A DNA stretch of 64,000 nt from Blautia sp. Its GTDB lineage: Bacteria; Bacillota; Clostridia; Lachnospirales; Lachnospiraceae. Below are positions 51,194 to 59,792 of this stretch, piece after piece; position 1 is the first letter of the stretch, and each line of letters starts with the position of its first letter. The translations under genes and the position numbers were made by a program. The notes under the pieces are model-generated. The model was not told the DNA's origin and did not search any database. It worked only from the letters and a program-made list of their open reading frames with translations. Where the stretch lies: positions 22,430 through 86,429 of the forward strand of contig JAFVGK010000048.1 in NCBI GenBank assembly GCA_017475035.1, written 5' to 3'.

Positions 51194-52657
51194 ATGGCAG
51201 AGAAGATCAGGACAAGGTTTGCGCCCAGCCCGACAGGAAGGATGCACGTTGGTAACCTGCGGACAGCCCTGTATGCATATTTAATTGCAAAGCATGAAGG
51301 CGGAGATTTTATCCTCAGGATCGAAGATACGGATCAGGAAAGATATGTCGAAGGCGCGGTGGATATCATTAACCGTACTCTTGAAGCGGCAGGACTGAGT
51401 CATGATGAAGGGCCGGACAAGGATGGCGGAGTTGGTCCCTATGTGCAGAGTGAACGTCAGGCAGCGGGAATTTATCAGAAATACGCGGATATTCTGATTG
51501 AGCAGGGAGATGCTTACTGCTGCTTCTGCAAGGAAAAAGAGCTTGCGGACATGAAGCGTGTCGTAAACGGGAAGGAGATTTCCATTTATGACAAGCGGTG
51601 CCTGCATCTGCCGAAGGAGGAGGTTGCCAGAAGACTGGCCGCGGGAGAGCCTCACGTGATCCGGTTTAATATGCCTCAGGAGGGTACAACCACGTTCCAG
51701 GATGTTATATATGGGGAGATTTCCGTAAATAATGAAGAACTGGAAGATCTGATTCTGATTAAATCAGATGGTTATCCTACTTATAATTTTGCAAATGTCG
51801 TGGATGATCATCTGATGGGAATCACCCATGTCGTCAGAGGAAATGAGTATTTATCCTCTTCTCCGAAGTATAATCGGATTTATGCGGCTTTTGGCTGGGA
51901 TGTCCCGGTTTATGTCCATTGCCCGCTGATCACGGATGAAACACATGCGAAGCTTTCCAAGCGCAGCGGCCATTCTTCTTATGAGGATCTGCTGGAGCAG
52001 GGCTTCCTTTCTGAGGCAATTGTCAATTATGTGGCTCTGCTGGGATGGAGTCCGGCTGACAATGAAGAGATCTTCAGCCTGAAGGAATTGGTGGACAAAT
52101 TTGACTATACTCATATCAATAAGTCTCCTGCGGTTTTTGACATCGGGAAGCTTCGGTGGATGAACGGGGAATACATCAAAAAGCTCTCAGAGGACACCTT
52201 CCTGTCCATGGCAAAACCTTATATCACCCGGGCATTGGGTGAGGAGCTTTCTGAGGATAAAATCCGTAAAATCGCTGCCATGGTACAGACGAGGATCGAA
52301 GTATTTCCGGATATTCCGGAACTCATTGATTTCTTTGCCCGGGTTCCGGATTACGATCCGGAGATGTACCGTCATAAGAAAATGAAGACAACGCCGGAAA
52401 CTTCACTTTCTGTATTGGAAGAGACTCTGGAGCTGTTAAAGGCACAGGAGCAGTATGATAATGATTCTCTGTATGCCATGCTCAGCGCCTATGTTGCCGA
52501 TAAGGGATACAAAAACGGTTTTGTGATGTGGCCTCTTCGGGTAGCTGTTTCCGGCAGACAGATGACGCCGGCCGGAGCTACGGAAATTATGGAGATTCTT
52601 GGAAAAGAAGAAACGCTGCGGCGGATCTGCGCGGCGATTGATAAGTTAAAGAATTAA
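51194..52657 (+). CDS. gltX: Glutamyl-tRNA synthetase
   Basis: A 487-residue class Ic synthetase. The HIGH-type motif is in FAPSPTGRMHVGNLRTALYA near residues 8-26, and the KMSKS-type loop is AKLSKRSGHSS near residue 255. The catalytic middle shows RIEDTDQERYVEGA and VVRGNEYLSSSPKY. The C-terminal helical part is the anticodon-binding domain. It charges tRNA-Glu, and in bacteria lacking GlnRS also tRNA-Gln. AGAGGAG from element A lies about six bases before ATG 51194. A helicase gene follows after 25 bases. Confidence 0.95.
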   Translation: MAEKIRTRFAPSPTGRMHVGNLRTALYAYLIAKHEGGDFILRIEDTDQERYVEGAVDIINRTLEAAGLSHDEGPDKDGGVGPYVQSERQAAGIYQKYADILIEQGDAYCCFCKEKELADMKRVVNGKEISIYDKRCLHLPKEEVARRLAAGEPHVIRFNMPQEGTTTFQDVIYGEISVNNEELEDLILIKSDGYPTYNFANVVDDHLMGITHVVRGNEYLSSSPKYNRIYAAFGWDVPVYVHCPLITDETHAKLSKRSGHSSYEDLLEQGFLSEAIVNYVALLGWSPADNEEIFSLKELVDKFDYTHINKSPAVFDIGKLRWMNGEYIKKLSEDTFLSMAKPYITRALGEELSEDKIRKIAAMVQTRIEVFPDIPELIDFFARVPDYDPEMYRHKKMKTTPETSLSVLEETLELLKAQEQYDNDSLYAMLSAYVADKGYKNGFVMWPLRVAVSGRQMTPAGATEIMEILGKEETLRRICAAIDKLKN

Positions 52658-52682
52658 AACAAGAGATTGAAACAGTATCTAT

Positions 52683-54614
52683 ATGCCAGAAGAAAAGAAA
52701 ATTGTACGTAATCCATCTCAAAAAAGAGCGATCGCTCACCTGCAGGGACCTATGATGGTCCTTGCAGGACCGGGTTCAGGGAAAACCTCCGTCATTGTGG
52801 AAAGAACTGCATATATGATCCGGGAAGGAGGAATCGATCCCGGGAACATTCTCGTCGTCACCTTCTCGAATGCGGCAGCCAGGGAGATGAAGGAGAGATT
52901 TCAGCGCTTTATCGGAAGCACTTCCAGCGAAGTGACTTTCGGAACGTTTCATGGGATTTTTTATGGCATCCTGAAACATGCTTATGGTTATGGCTCGGAA
53001 AACATATTATCCGGGGAAGAAAAAAATGCAATTCTAAAGGAGCTTGCCAATGAATATGCTCCGGATCAGGCCCAGGAGAAGGATTTTCTGGACGATATAG
53101 CCAGAGAAATCAGCCAGGTGAAGTCAGATCGCATTCAGCTGGCTTATTATCATTCCGTGAGCTGTTCCGATGAGGTTTTTGCTTCCATGGCCAGGGGATA
53201 TGCCAGAATCCTGCAATCCAGAAGAAAACTGGATTTTGACGATATGCTGGTGGGGTGCTATGAACTGTTCCGACGCAGGGAGGATATTTTATCTCTGTGG
53301 CAGAAAAAGTTTACGTATATTCTTGTGGATGAATTTCAGGATATTAATCCGCTGCAATATGATATCGTCAGGATGCTCGCAGCCCCTTTGAACAATCTGT
53401 TTATTGTGGGAGATGACGATCAGTCCATTTACCATTTCCGGGGGGCGAGACCGGAATTGATGCTTCATTTTCCGAAGGATTACCCATCCTGCGAAACCGT
53501 TTTGCTGGATGTGAATTACCGCTGTACGCAGAATATTCTTCAGACAGCGATGGATGTTGTCAGGCACAACAAAAAAAGATTTGACAAAAACCTTTCTACG
53601 CCGAATCCGGAAGGAAAACCGGTGGGCGTACGTTTTTTTTCGACGCCCCGGGAGGAGAGCCTGCAGATCGTTAGAGACTGTAAAGCGATGCTGGAGCGCG
53701 GTGAAAAGCTGGAGGATGTGGCTGTTTTATTCCGGACGAATCAAGAGGCTGAAAGTCTGGTAAGTACATTGATGGAGTATCAGATTCCGTTTACCATGAA
53801 GGAAAAACTGCCGAACCTGTTTTCACACTGGATCGCGAGAAATATCCTGTCTTATCTTTCACTGGCTTCCGGACAGATGGACCGGGGAGCTTTTCTGGAG
53901 GTGATGAACCGCCCAAACAGATATATCTCCAGGGAAGCGGTTTCCTTTGCCTCTACGCGTGCTTCCGGGCAGAAAACGCAGGTCAGCCTGGATCTGCTCA
54001 AGGCTTTTTACCGGGAGAAGCCCTGGATGGCCGAGAGAATTGAACAGATGAAGCAGCATCTTGCGATGCTGGGCAGCCTTGCGCCTTACGCTGCGATTAC
54101 GTATCTTCGCAAGGCAATGGGATATGAGGAATATCTGGATGAGTATGCGCAGTTTCGCAGGATGAGACCGGAGGAGCTGCTGGATGTATTGAACCGCATC
54201 CAGGATTCTGCCAGAAGTATCCCGACAGCCCGGGCGTGGGAAAAGCATATCGAGGAGTATACGATAGCTTTAAAGGAGCAGGCGAAGAGGCAGCAGGCCA
54301 GAACGGAGGGTGTGGCGCTGTCCACTTTGCATGCTTCGAAAGGCCTGGAATATAAAAAAGTATATATTATCAATGTGAATGAGGAGAGCATCCCTTACAA
54401 AAAGGCGGTGCTGCCGGAAGCGATGGAGGAGGAGCGCCGCCTGTTTTATGTAGGTATGACCAGGGCGAAGGAAGAGCTGCTTCTGTTTCTGGTAAGAAAA
54501 CAATATGAAAGCCCGAGGCAGCCTTCCCGGTTTTTGTTGGAGGCAGGAATGAATACGGCCAAGGGAAGCCGGAATCATACCGCAGATTCAGGAGGTGCGG
54601 AGTGTCAGACCTAA
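52683..54614 (+). CDS. UvrD/PcrA-type superfamily 1 DNA helicase
   Basis: A 643-residue 3'-5' helicase of the UvrD/Rep/PcrA group. Motif Q/I is NPSQKRAI...VLAGPGSGKTSV (residues about 13-37); Ia is VTFSNAAAREMKERF; II is ILVDEFQDINPLQY; III is VGDDDQSIYHFRGA; IV is NYRCTQNIL; V is ALSTLHASKGLEYKKVY; VI is EERRLFYVGMTRAKEEL. It is about 100 residues shorter than PcrA and lacks its extended C-terminus, matching a shorter helicase common in Lachnospiraceae. Likely role: DNA repair or replication fork handling. It overlaps prfC by 13 bases. Confidence 0.9.
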   Translation: MPEEKKIVRNPSQKRAIAHLQGPMMVLAGPGSGKTSVIVERTAYMIREGGIDPGNILVVTFSNAAAREMKERFQRFIGSTSSEVTFGTFHGIFYGILKHAYGYGSENILSGEEKNAILKELANEYAPDQAQEKDFLDDIAREISQVKSDRIQLAYYHSVSCSDEVFASMARGYARILQSRRKLDFDDMLVGCYELFRRREDILSLWQKKFTYILVDEFQDINPLQYDIVRMLAAPLNNLFIVGDDDQSIYHFRGARPELMLHFPKDYPSCETVLLDVNYRCTQNILQTAMDVVRHNKKRFDKNLSTPNPEGKPVGVRFFSTPREESLQIVRDCKAMLERGEKLEDVAVLFRTNQEAESLVSTLMEYQIPFTMKEKLPNLFSHWIARNILSYLSLASGQMDRGAFLEVMNRPNRYISREAVSFASTRASGQKTQVSLDLLKAFYREKPWMAERIEQMKQHLAMLGSLAPYAAITYLRKAMGYEEYLDEYAQFRRMRPEELLDVLNRIQDSARSIPTARAWEKHIEEYTIALKEQAKRQQARTEGVALSTLHASKGLEYKKVYIINVNEESIPYKKAVLPEAMEEERRLFYVGMTRAKEELLLFLVRKQYESPRQPSRFLLEAGMNTAKGSRNHTADSGGAECQT

Positions 54615-56191
54615 GAAAAGAAATCGAAAAAAGACGAACATTTGCGATCATATCGCATCCGGACGCCGGAAAAACGACATTGACGGAAAAGCTTTTGCTG
54701 TACGGAGGCGCGATCAATCTGGCCGGAAGCGTCAAGGGAAAAGCAACCATGCGTCACGCCGTATCTGACTGGATGGAAATCGAAAAACAGAGAGGTATTT
54801 CGGTGACTTCCTCTGTGCTGCAGTTTCATTATGACGGTTATTGCATCAATATTCTTGACACGCCGGGACATCAGGACTTTTCGGAGGATACATACCGCAC
54901 TTTGATGGCAGCGGATTCCGCTGTGATGGTGATTGACGGTTCCAAGGGCGTGGAGGCGCAGACACGTAAGCTGTTCAAAGTCTGTGTCATGAGGCATATT
55001 CCGATCTTCACGTTTATCAACAAGATGGATCGGGATGCCAACGATACCTTTGATCTGATGGATGAGATCGAAAAGGAGCTGGGGATTGCTACCTGCCCGA
55101 TCAACTGGCCGATCGGCTCCGGAAAAAAATTCCGGGGAGTTTATGACAGAAATACGAAAAAGGTTCTTATTTTTTCTGATACCCAGAAAGGAACGAAGGA
55201 AGGGGTATCCGAAGAAATCCCTCTCGAGGACGCAAGACTGGATGAGGTCGTCGATCAGGAGCAGAAGGAGCAGCTTTTAGAGGAAATTGAGCTTCTGGAT
55301 GGAGCCAGCGCTGATTTTGACCTGGAAAGGGTTCGCCGCGGAGAATTATCTCCGGTTTTCTTTGGGTCCGCTTTAACGAATTTCGGGGTGGAGACTTTCC
55401 TGGAACATTTTCTGGCCATGACTACTTCTCCTTTGCCGAGACTCTCGGATGAAGGAGTGATAGATCCGATGGGAAGTGATTTTTCTGCTTTTGTTTTTAA
55501 GATTCAGGCCAATATGAATAAAGCTCATCGTGATCGCATCGCTTTTATGAGGATCTGCTCCGGGAAATTTGAGGCGGATAAGGAAATTTACCATGTACAG
55601 GGAGATAAGAGGATGCGGCTTTTGCAGCCTCAGCAGATGATGGCGGAATCCAGGCATGTGGTGGATGAGGCTTATGCCGGTGATATTATCGGCGTGTTTG
55701 ACCCGGGTATTTTTGCCATCGGTGACACAGTCTGCTCTCCGGGCAGGCGATTTGCGTTCGAGGGAATACCGACCTTCGCTCCGGAGCATTTTGCCCGGGT
55801 AACGCAGCTGGATACCATGAAGCGGAAGCAATTTGTCAAAGGAATTACCCAGATCGCCCAGGAAGGAGCGATCCAGATTTTCCAGGAGATGAATACAGGC
55901 CTGGAGGAAATCATCGTCGGAGTGGTCGGCGTTCTGCAGTTTGATGTATTGAAATTCCGGCTGGAAAATGAATATAATGTGGATATCCGACTTGAAATGC
56001 TTCCGTATGAGCATATTCGATGGATTGCAAACAAGGATGAAGTGGATGTCGAAAAACTTACCGGGACTTCGGATATGAAGAAGGTTACGGATCTGAAGGG
56101 AAATCCGCTGCTGCTGTGGGTGAATTCCTGGAGCGTGGGTATGACGCAGGAAAGGAATCCGGGACTGGTGTTGACGGAATTCAGCAGGTAG
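54602..56191 (+). CDS. prfC: Peptide chain release factor 3
   Basis: A 529-residue translational GTPase that recycles RF1/RF2 after peptide release. G1 is SHPDAGKTTLTEKLL, switch II/G3 is DTPGHQDFSEDTYRTL and G4 is NKMDRDANDTFDL. The RF3-specific run MRHAVSDWMEIEKQRGISV in switch I and the C-terminal HIRWI-type region (YEHIRWIANKDE) distinguish it from EF-G. The start is GTG 54602 with CAGGAGG upstream, inside the end of the helicase gene, so the two are coupled. Confidence 0.95.
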   Translation: MSDLRKEIEKRRTFAIISHPDAGKTTLTEKLLLYGGAINLAGSVKGKATMRHAVSDWMEIEKQRGISVTSSVLQFHYDGYCINILDTPGHQDFSEDTYRTLMAADSAVMVIDGSKGVEAQTRKLFKVCVMRHIPIFTFINKMDRDANDTFDLMDEIEKELGIATCPINWPIGSGKKFRGVYDRNTKKVLIFSDTQKGTKEGVSEEIPLEDARLDEVVDQEQKEQLLEEIELLDGASADFDLERVRRGELSPVFFGSALTNFGVETFLEHFLAMTTSPLPRLSDEGVIDPMGSDFSAFVFKIQANMNKAHRDRIAFMRICSGKFEADKEIYHVQGDKRMRLLQPQQMMAESRHVVDEAYAGDIIGVFDPGIFAIGDTVCSPGRRFAFEGIPTFAPEHFARVTQLDTMKRKQFVKGITQIAQEGAIQIFQEMNTGLEEIIVGVVGVLQFDVLKFRLENEYNVDIRLEMLPYEHIRWIANKDEVDVEKLTGTSDMKKVTDLKGNPLLLWVNSWSVGMTQERNPGLVLTEFSR

Positions 56192-56212
56192 CAGGAACAA
56201 AGGGAAGGCCGG

Positions 56213-56241
56213 TTGATTTTTAGCCTTTGATCAGGTATACT
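56213..56241 (+). promoter_or_regulatory. Promoter of the Asp23-nusB-xse cluster
   Basis: TTGATT (56213-56218), 17-base spacer, TATACT (56236-56241), about 57 bases before the Asp23 gene start. Confidence 0.75.
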
Positions 56242-56298
56242 GTAAATAAGGATATGGCAGTGCTTCCGACGGAAGCGATGAGAGCAGGAGGGATCCGT

Positions 56299-56694
56299 AT
56301 GGCAGAAAAACGTACGACATATAAGATCAAGGAATTTGGAGATAAGGGCAAGGTTATTATCTCAGAGGAGATTATTACTGTGGTTGCGGCACTGGCTGCC
56401 ACGGAGGTTGAGGGGATCGCTTCCCTTGCCGGAAATATCACTCATGATCAGGTAGGCAAGGTTGGGGCAAAGAATCTGAGCAAAAGTATGAAGGTATCCG
56501 TGGTTGACGACGCGGTGAGCGTGGATGCAAATCTTATGATGGAGTATGGGAAAAACATTATAAAGACAAGCCAGAACGTTCAGGAAAAAATACGTACTTC
56601 GATTGAGAGCATGACCGGGATGAGTGTAAGTGATGTCAATGTCCATATCGCCGGTGTCGAAATGGATGCGCAGACACAGCAGTATACGGGGTGA
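56299..56694 (+). CDS. Asp23/Gls24 family envelope stress response protein
   Basis: A 131-residue DUF322 protein. The family core is visible: KGKVIISEEIITVVAALAA, EVEGIASLAGN, VDANLMMEYGKNI and VQEKIRTSIESMTGM-SVSDVNVHIAGV. In staphylococci Asp23 lies at the membrane and influences cell-wall stress; in Clostridia this gene sits before nusB, exactly as here. I chose ATG 56299, with CAGGAGGG five bases upstream, over earlier in-frame ATGs. nusB begins ten bases downstream. Confidence 0.92.
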   Translation: MAEKRTTYKIKEFGDKGKVIISEEIITVVAALAATEVEGIASLAGNITHDQVGKVGAKNLSKSMKVSVVDDAVSVDANLMMEYGKNIIKTSQNVQEKIRTSIESMTGMSVSDVNVHIAGVEMDAQTQQYTG

Positions 56695-56704
56695 TGAGGG
56701 ATAT

Positions 56705-57196
56705 ATGCAAAAAAGCTCTAATAAAGGATTACGTACGAGGAGGGAGCATCTGCTCCGGATGCTCTATATGGCAGCCTTTTACCCGAAGGGAGAAGAAGAA
56801 CGGGTGGCCGGCGAATATTTTGATCATTTTACGGGCAGTTCTGAAGACGAGGAAATTGATATTCTTACGGAAACGGAATCGGACTATCTGAAGGATAAAC
56901 TTTCAAAAATCCTGGAACATCTGGCTGAGATTGATACAGAAATCAATGCGGCCAGCGAGGGATGGAAAACGAAACGAATGAACCAGGTGGATCTGAGTGT
57001 GCTGCGGCTGGCTGTTTATGAGATGAAATGGGATGATGAGGTTCCTGTTAAGGTAGCGATCAACGAAGCGGTTGATCTGGTGAAAAAATATGGGATGTCA
57101 TCTTCCGGCGCTTTTGTAAACGGTATCCTGGGAAAAATCGCCAGGGAAATGCCGAAAAAGAATCCGGAGACAGTTTCCGGTGAAGCACTTTCGTGA
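56705..57196 (+). CDS. nusB: Transcription antitermination factor NusB
   Basis: A 163-residue all-helical protein that, with NusE (S10), binds boxA in rRNA leaders and supports antitermination. The N-terminal RTRREHLLRMLYMAAF and C-terminal LSVLRLAVYEMKW, VPVKVAINEAVDLVKKYG and AFVNGILGKIAR are the family landmarks. I chose ATG 56705 (MQKSSNKG), which follows GAGGG by six bases. It lies between the Asp23 gene and xseA in a conserved clostridial order. Confidence 0.95.
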   Translation: MQKSSNKGLRTRREHLLRMLYMAAFYPKGEEERVAGEYFDHFTGSSEDEEIDILTETESDYLKDKLSKILEHLAEIDTEINAASEGWKTKRMNQVDLSVLRLAVYEMKWDDEVPVKVAINEAVDLVKKYGMSSSGAFVNGILGKIAREMPKKNPETVSGEALS

Positions 57197-57233
57197 AACG
57201 GTTCCATTCAGGCGGAGGTCATAAACCGTATTT

Positions 57234-58502
57234 ATGGAAACAACAGGCAGGATATTTACCGTAGGCGAAATCAATCGGTACATTAAACGAATGTTCAGCT
57301 CGGATTTATTGCTTCACAATCTGACAGTGGAGGGTGAGGTCTCAAATCTGAAATATCATACAAGCGGGCATATTTATTTTTCCCTGAAGGATGAAGGCGG
57401 GACGCTTTCCGCGGTAATGTTTGCCGGACAGAGAAGAGGTCTTGGCTTTCGGATGAAGGATGGAGACCATGTCCTTGTCAGGGGAATGGTGGACGTCTAT
57501 GAGAGAGACGGAAAGTATCAATTGTATGCCAGGGAAATTACGCTGAAGGGAGCCGGGCTTTTGTATGAAAGGTTTCTTCAGCTCAAGGAGGAGCTTCTTG
57601 AGATGGGGATGTTTGATGCCGCATATAAAAAGCCGATTCCCGGGATGATCCGTACCCTTGGGATTGTGACGGCTCCGACAGGAGCTGCCGTACAGGACAT
57701 ACGGAATGTGTCTTTGCGAAGGAATCCCGGTTTGCAGCTGATCCTTTATCCGGCGCAGGTACAGGGGGAAGGAGCGGCTGAGAGTATCGTTAAGGGGATC
57801 CGCACACTGGATGCCTATGGCGTTGATGTGATGATTGTCGGACGCGGAGGCGGATCGATTGAGGATTTATGGGCGTTTAATGAAGAGATCGTTGCAAGGG
57901 CGATTTTTGCCTGTCAGACTCCGGTTATTTCTGCGGTAGGCCATGAGACGGATTTTACGATTGCTGATTTTGTTGCGGATTTACGGGCCCCTACACCTTC
58001 TGCAGCAGCCGAACTGGCCGTGGAGGATTCTTCGGCGCTGATCCGGAGTCTGTCCGGGCAAAAGGGACGGCTTTTGCAGGCGATGCAGAGAAAACTGCTG
58101 CATTTGTCGGACCGGCTGGCTTCTTATGAAACAAAGCTGCATTATCTGGATCCCAGATCGAGGCTCAGGGATCATCAGCTGCATCTGGATGATCTCTCGG
58201 AACAGATCCGGCGGGGGATGCAGATGAAGCTTATGCAAAGCCGGCATCGTCTGGAGGTACTGGAAAGAAGAATTGCGGGACAGTCGCCTTTCCTGAAGCT
58301 GGACCAGGGATATGCATATGTAAGTACATCTGATGGCAAAGCATTAAAGAGCATACGTCAGGTAACAAAGAAGGATGAACTGTTGATATATGTCACAGAC
58401 GGCATCTTAAAAACGATCGTATCCGAGACACGGGAGACGGATTCTGTTTTCGGCAGCCCAACTGCCGGAACAGCCCAATCGTCATCCGCAGACATTGATT
58501 AA
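57234..58502 (+). CDS. xseA: Exodeoxyribonuclease VII large subunit, with a repeat-derived C-terminus
   Basis: A 422-residue subunit of exonuclease VII, which degrades single-stranded DNA. The N-terminal OB-fold (about 6-100: VGEINRYIKRMF, VEGEVSNLKYHTSGHIYFSLKD) is followed by the catalytic domain with GIVTAPTGAAVQDI, VGRGGGSIEDLWAFNEE and SAVGHETDFTIADFVAD, then a long coiled-coil region and a final KLDQGYAYVST segment. The last about 23 residues (ETDSVFGSPTAGTAQSSSADID) are encoded by repeat element A, not by the native gene. GGAGG lies 15 bases before ATG 57234, a long spacing. Confidence 0.94.
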   Translation: METTGRIFTVGEINRYIKRMFSSDLLLHNLTVEGEVSNLKYHTSGHIYFSLKDEGGTLSAVMFAGQRRGLGFRMKDGDHVLVRGMVDVYERDGKYQLYAREITLKGAGLLYERFLQLKEELLEMGMFDAAYKKPIPGMIRTLGIVTAPTGAAVQDIRNVSLRRNPGLQLILYPAQVQGEGAAESIVKGIRTLDAYGVDVMIVGRGGGSIEDLWAFNEEIVARAIFACQTPVISAVGHETDFTIADFVADLRAPTPSAAAELAVEDSSALIRSLSGQKGRLLQAMQRKLLHLSDRLASYETKLHYLDPRSRLRDHQLHLDDLSEQIRRGMQMKLMQSRHRLEVLERRIAGQSPFLKLDQGYAYVSTSDGKALKSIRQVTKKDELLIYVTDGILKTIVSETRETDSVFGSPTAGTAQSSSADID

Positions 58503-58528
58503 ACCTGCAGAACTGTGTTTTGGGAGGA
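58434..58528 (+). repeat. Element A copy (A10) forming the end of xseA and the xseB RBS
   Basis: GAGACGGATTCTG, stem TTCGGCAG/CTGCCGGA, CAATCGTCATCC, GACATTGATTAAACCTGC and GTGTTTTGGGAGGAAAG. The in-frame TAA within it ends xseA, and its GGGAGG starts xseB. Confidence 0.85.
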
Positions 58529-58537
58529 AAGAAAAAT

Positions 58538-58795
58538 ATGGCAGAAAAGGAAAAAGCGAAGCATCTGACCGAGCCGGGGGATTCTTCGGCGGCAGAGCGG
58601 CCGATGGAAGAGATTTTTTCAAGACTGGAAGAAATATCGTCCTGTCTGGAGAAGACAGAAACTACGCTGGAGGATTCTGTCCGGCTCTATCAGGAAGGAA
58701 TGGAGCTGGTAAAAGCCTGTCAGGTCAGACTCGATATGACGGAAAAGAAGATGCTGCAGATAAGTGAGGATGGTACGTTACGTGAATTTCCATGA
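58538..58795 (+). CDS. xseB: Exodeoxyribonuclease VII small subunit
   Basis: An 85-residue helical protein that binds the coiled coil of XseA. The family core is clear: EEIFSRLEEISSCLE, EDSVRLYQEGMELVKAC and LDMTEKKMLQISEDG. The N-terminal 20 residues are a charged extension. I chose ATG 58538, nine bases after GGGAGGAAAG from element A; a TTG at 58520 lies inside that site. The 3' end overlaps the start of ispA by 14 bases. Confidence 0.93.
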   Translation: MAEKEKAKHLTEPGDSSAAERPMEEIFSRLEEISSCLEKTETTLEDSVRLYQEGMELVKACQVRLDMTEKKMLQISEDGTLREFP

Positions 58796-59669
58796 AATAT
58801 TGAAGCAAAAGACGGATCGGGCTAATGCGGTGATCCGGGCTTACCTTCCAAAGGAGGAGGGAGCTCCGGCAAGACTGATCGAAGCGATGAATTACAGCAT
58901 GACGGCAGGCGGGAAACGGCTGCGTCCGATTCTGATGGAGGAGGCTTATCTCATTTTCGGCGGAACGGAGACGGTCATTGAGCCTTTCATGGCGGGGATT
59001 GAGATGATTCATACCCACTCTCTGGTACACGATGACCTGCCTGCTCTGGATAATGATCTTTTACGCCGGGGAAAGCCGACGACCCACGCTGTTTATGGGG
59101 AGTCCTGCGCAATCCTGGCCGGCGACGCACTTTTGAATTATGCTTATGAGATCATGCTGGGGAGCTTTTCCCAGACTGCCCGTCCGGAGCTGGCGGCAAG
59201 AGCGCTGCGCCTGCTGTCACTAAAGACGGGCATTTTTGGTATGTTGGGCGGACAGGGTGTGGATGTGGAGAATGACGGCAGGGAGATTACGGCAGACCTT
59301 CTGCAATATATTTATGAAAAAAAGACTGCCGCTTTACTGGAAGGCTCTTTGCTGACAGGAGCCATCCTTGCCGGAGCATCAGATGAGGAAACAGCGGTTG
59401 TTGAGGCTGCGGCAAAAAATATCGGGCTGGCGTTCCAGATATATGATGATATTCTGGATGTGACAGGAACCTGCGAAGAGCTGGGGAAGCCAATCCACAG
59501 TGACGAAAAGAATCATAAGACGACCTACGTCACTCTTTATGGCCTGAAAGAGGCACAGGAGCGGGCTGAAGCTTTGACCCGGGATGCCGTAGAGCGGATC
59601 AGGCTGCTGAGAGGCGATACTGCCTTTCTTGTGGAGCTGGCCCTGAGCCTGACCAGCCGCAGGGTATAA
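58782..59669 (+). CDS. ispA: Polyprenyl synthetase, farnesyl diphosphate synthase type
   Basis: A 295-residue trans-prenyltransferase that condenses isopentenyl diphosphate with allylic diphosphates. The first Asp-rich motif is HDDLPALDND, the second is YDDILDVTG; GGKRLRPIL and the K(T) region HKTTYVTLYG are also present. The FARM region (THSLVHDD) fits a farnesyl/geranyl chain length. I chose GTG 58782 (VNFHEILKQ) because it matches the usual N-terminus of the family; GTG 58764 and ATG 58770 are alternatives. It overlaps xseB, and dxs follows. Confidence 0.92.
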   Translation: MNFHEILKQKTDRANAVIRAYLPKEEGAPARLIEAMNYSMTAGGKRLRPILMEEAYLIFGGTETVIEPFMAGIEMIHTHSLVHDDLPALDNDLLRRGKPTTHAVYGESCAILAGDALLNYAYEIMLGSFSQTARPELAARALRLLSLKTGIFGMLGGQGVDVENDGREITADLLQYIYEKKTAALLEGSLLTGAILAGASDEETAVVEAAAKNIGLAFQIYDDILDVTGTCEELGKPIHSDEKNHKTTYVTLYGLKEAQERAEALTRDAVERIRLLRGDTAFLVELALSLTSRRV

Positions 59670-59680
59670 TAATCAGGCAG

Positions 59681-59787
59681 GTGAGGAGAACGGTTTTGTA
59701 CAGATCCTTAGGCAGTCCGGCTGCCAAAGCAAAATCGTCATCCGAAAACAGAATGTCAGTACGAATCGGCATTCTAAGAGGAGTATA
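59681..59787 (+). repeat. Element A/C composite (A11) between ispA and dxs
   Basis: GAGAACGGTTTTG, a TACAGATCCTTAGG element C end, CAGTCCGGCTGCC stem, AAAGCAAAATCGTCATCCG and a right end CATTCTAAGAGGAG that provides the dxs ribosome binding site. Confidence 0.6.
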
Positions 59788-59792
59788 TTCCG

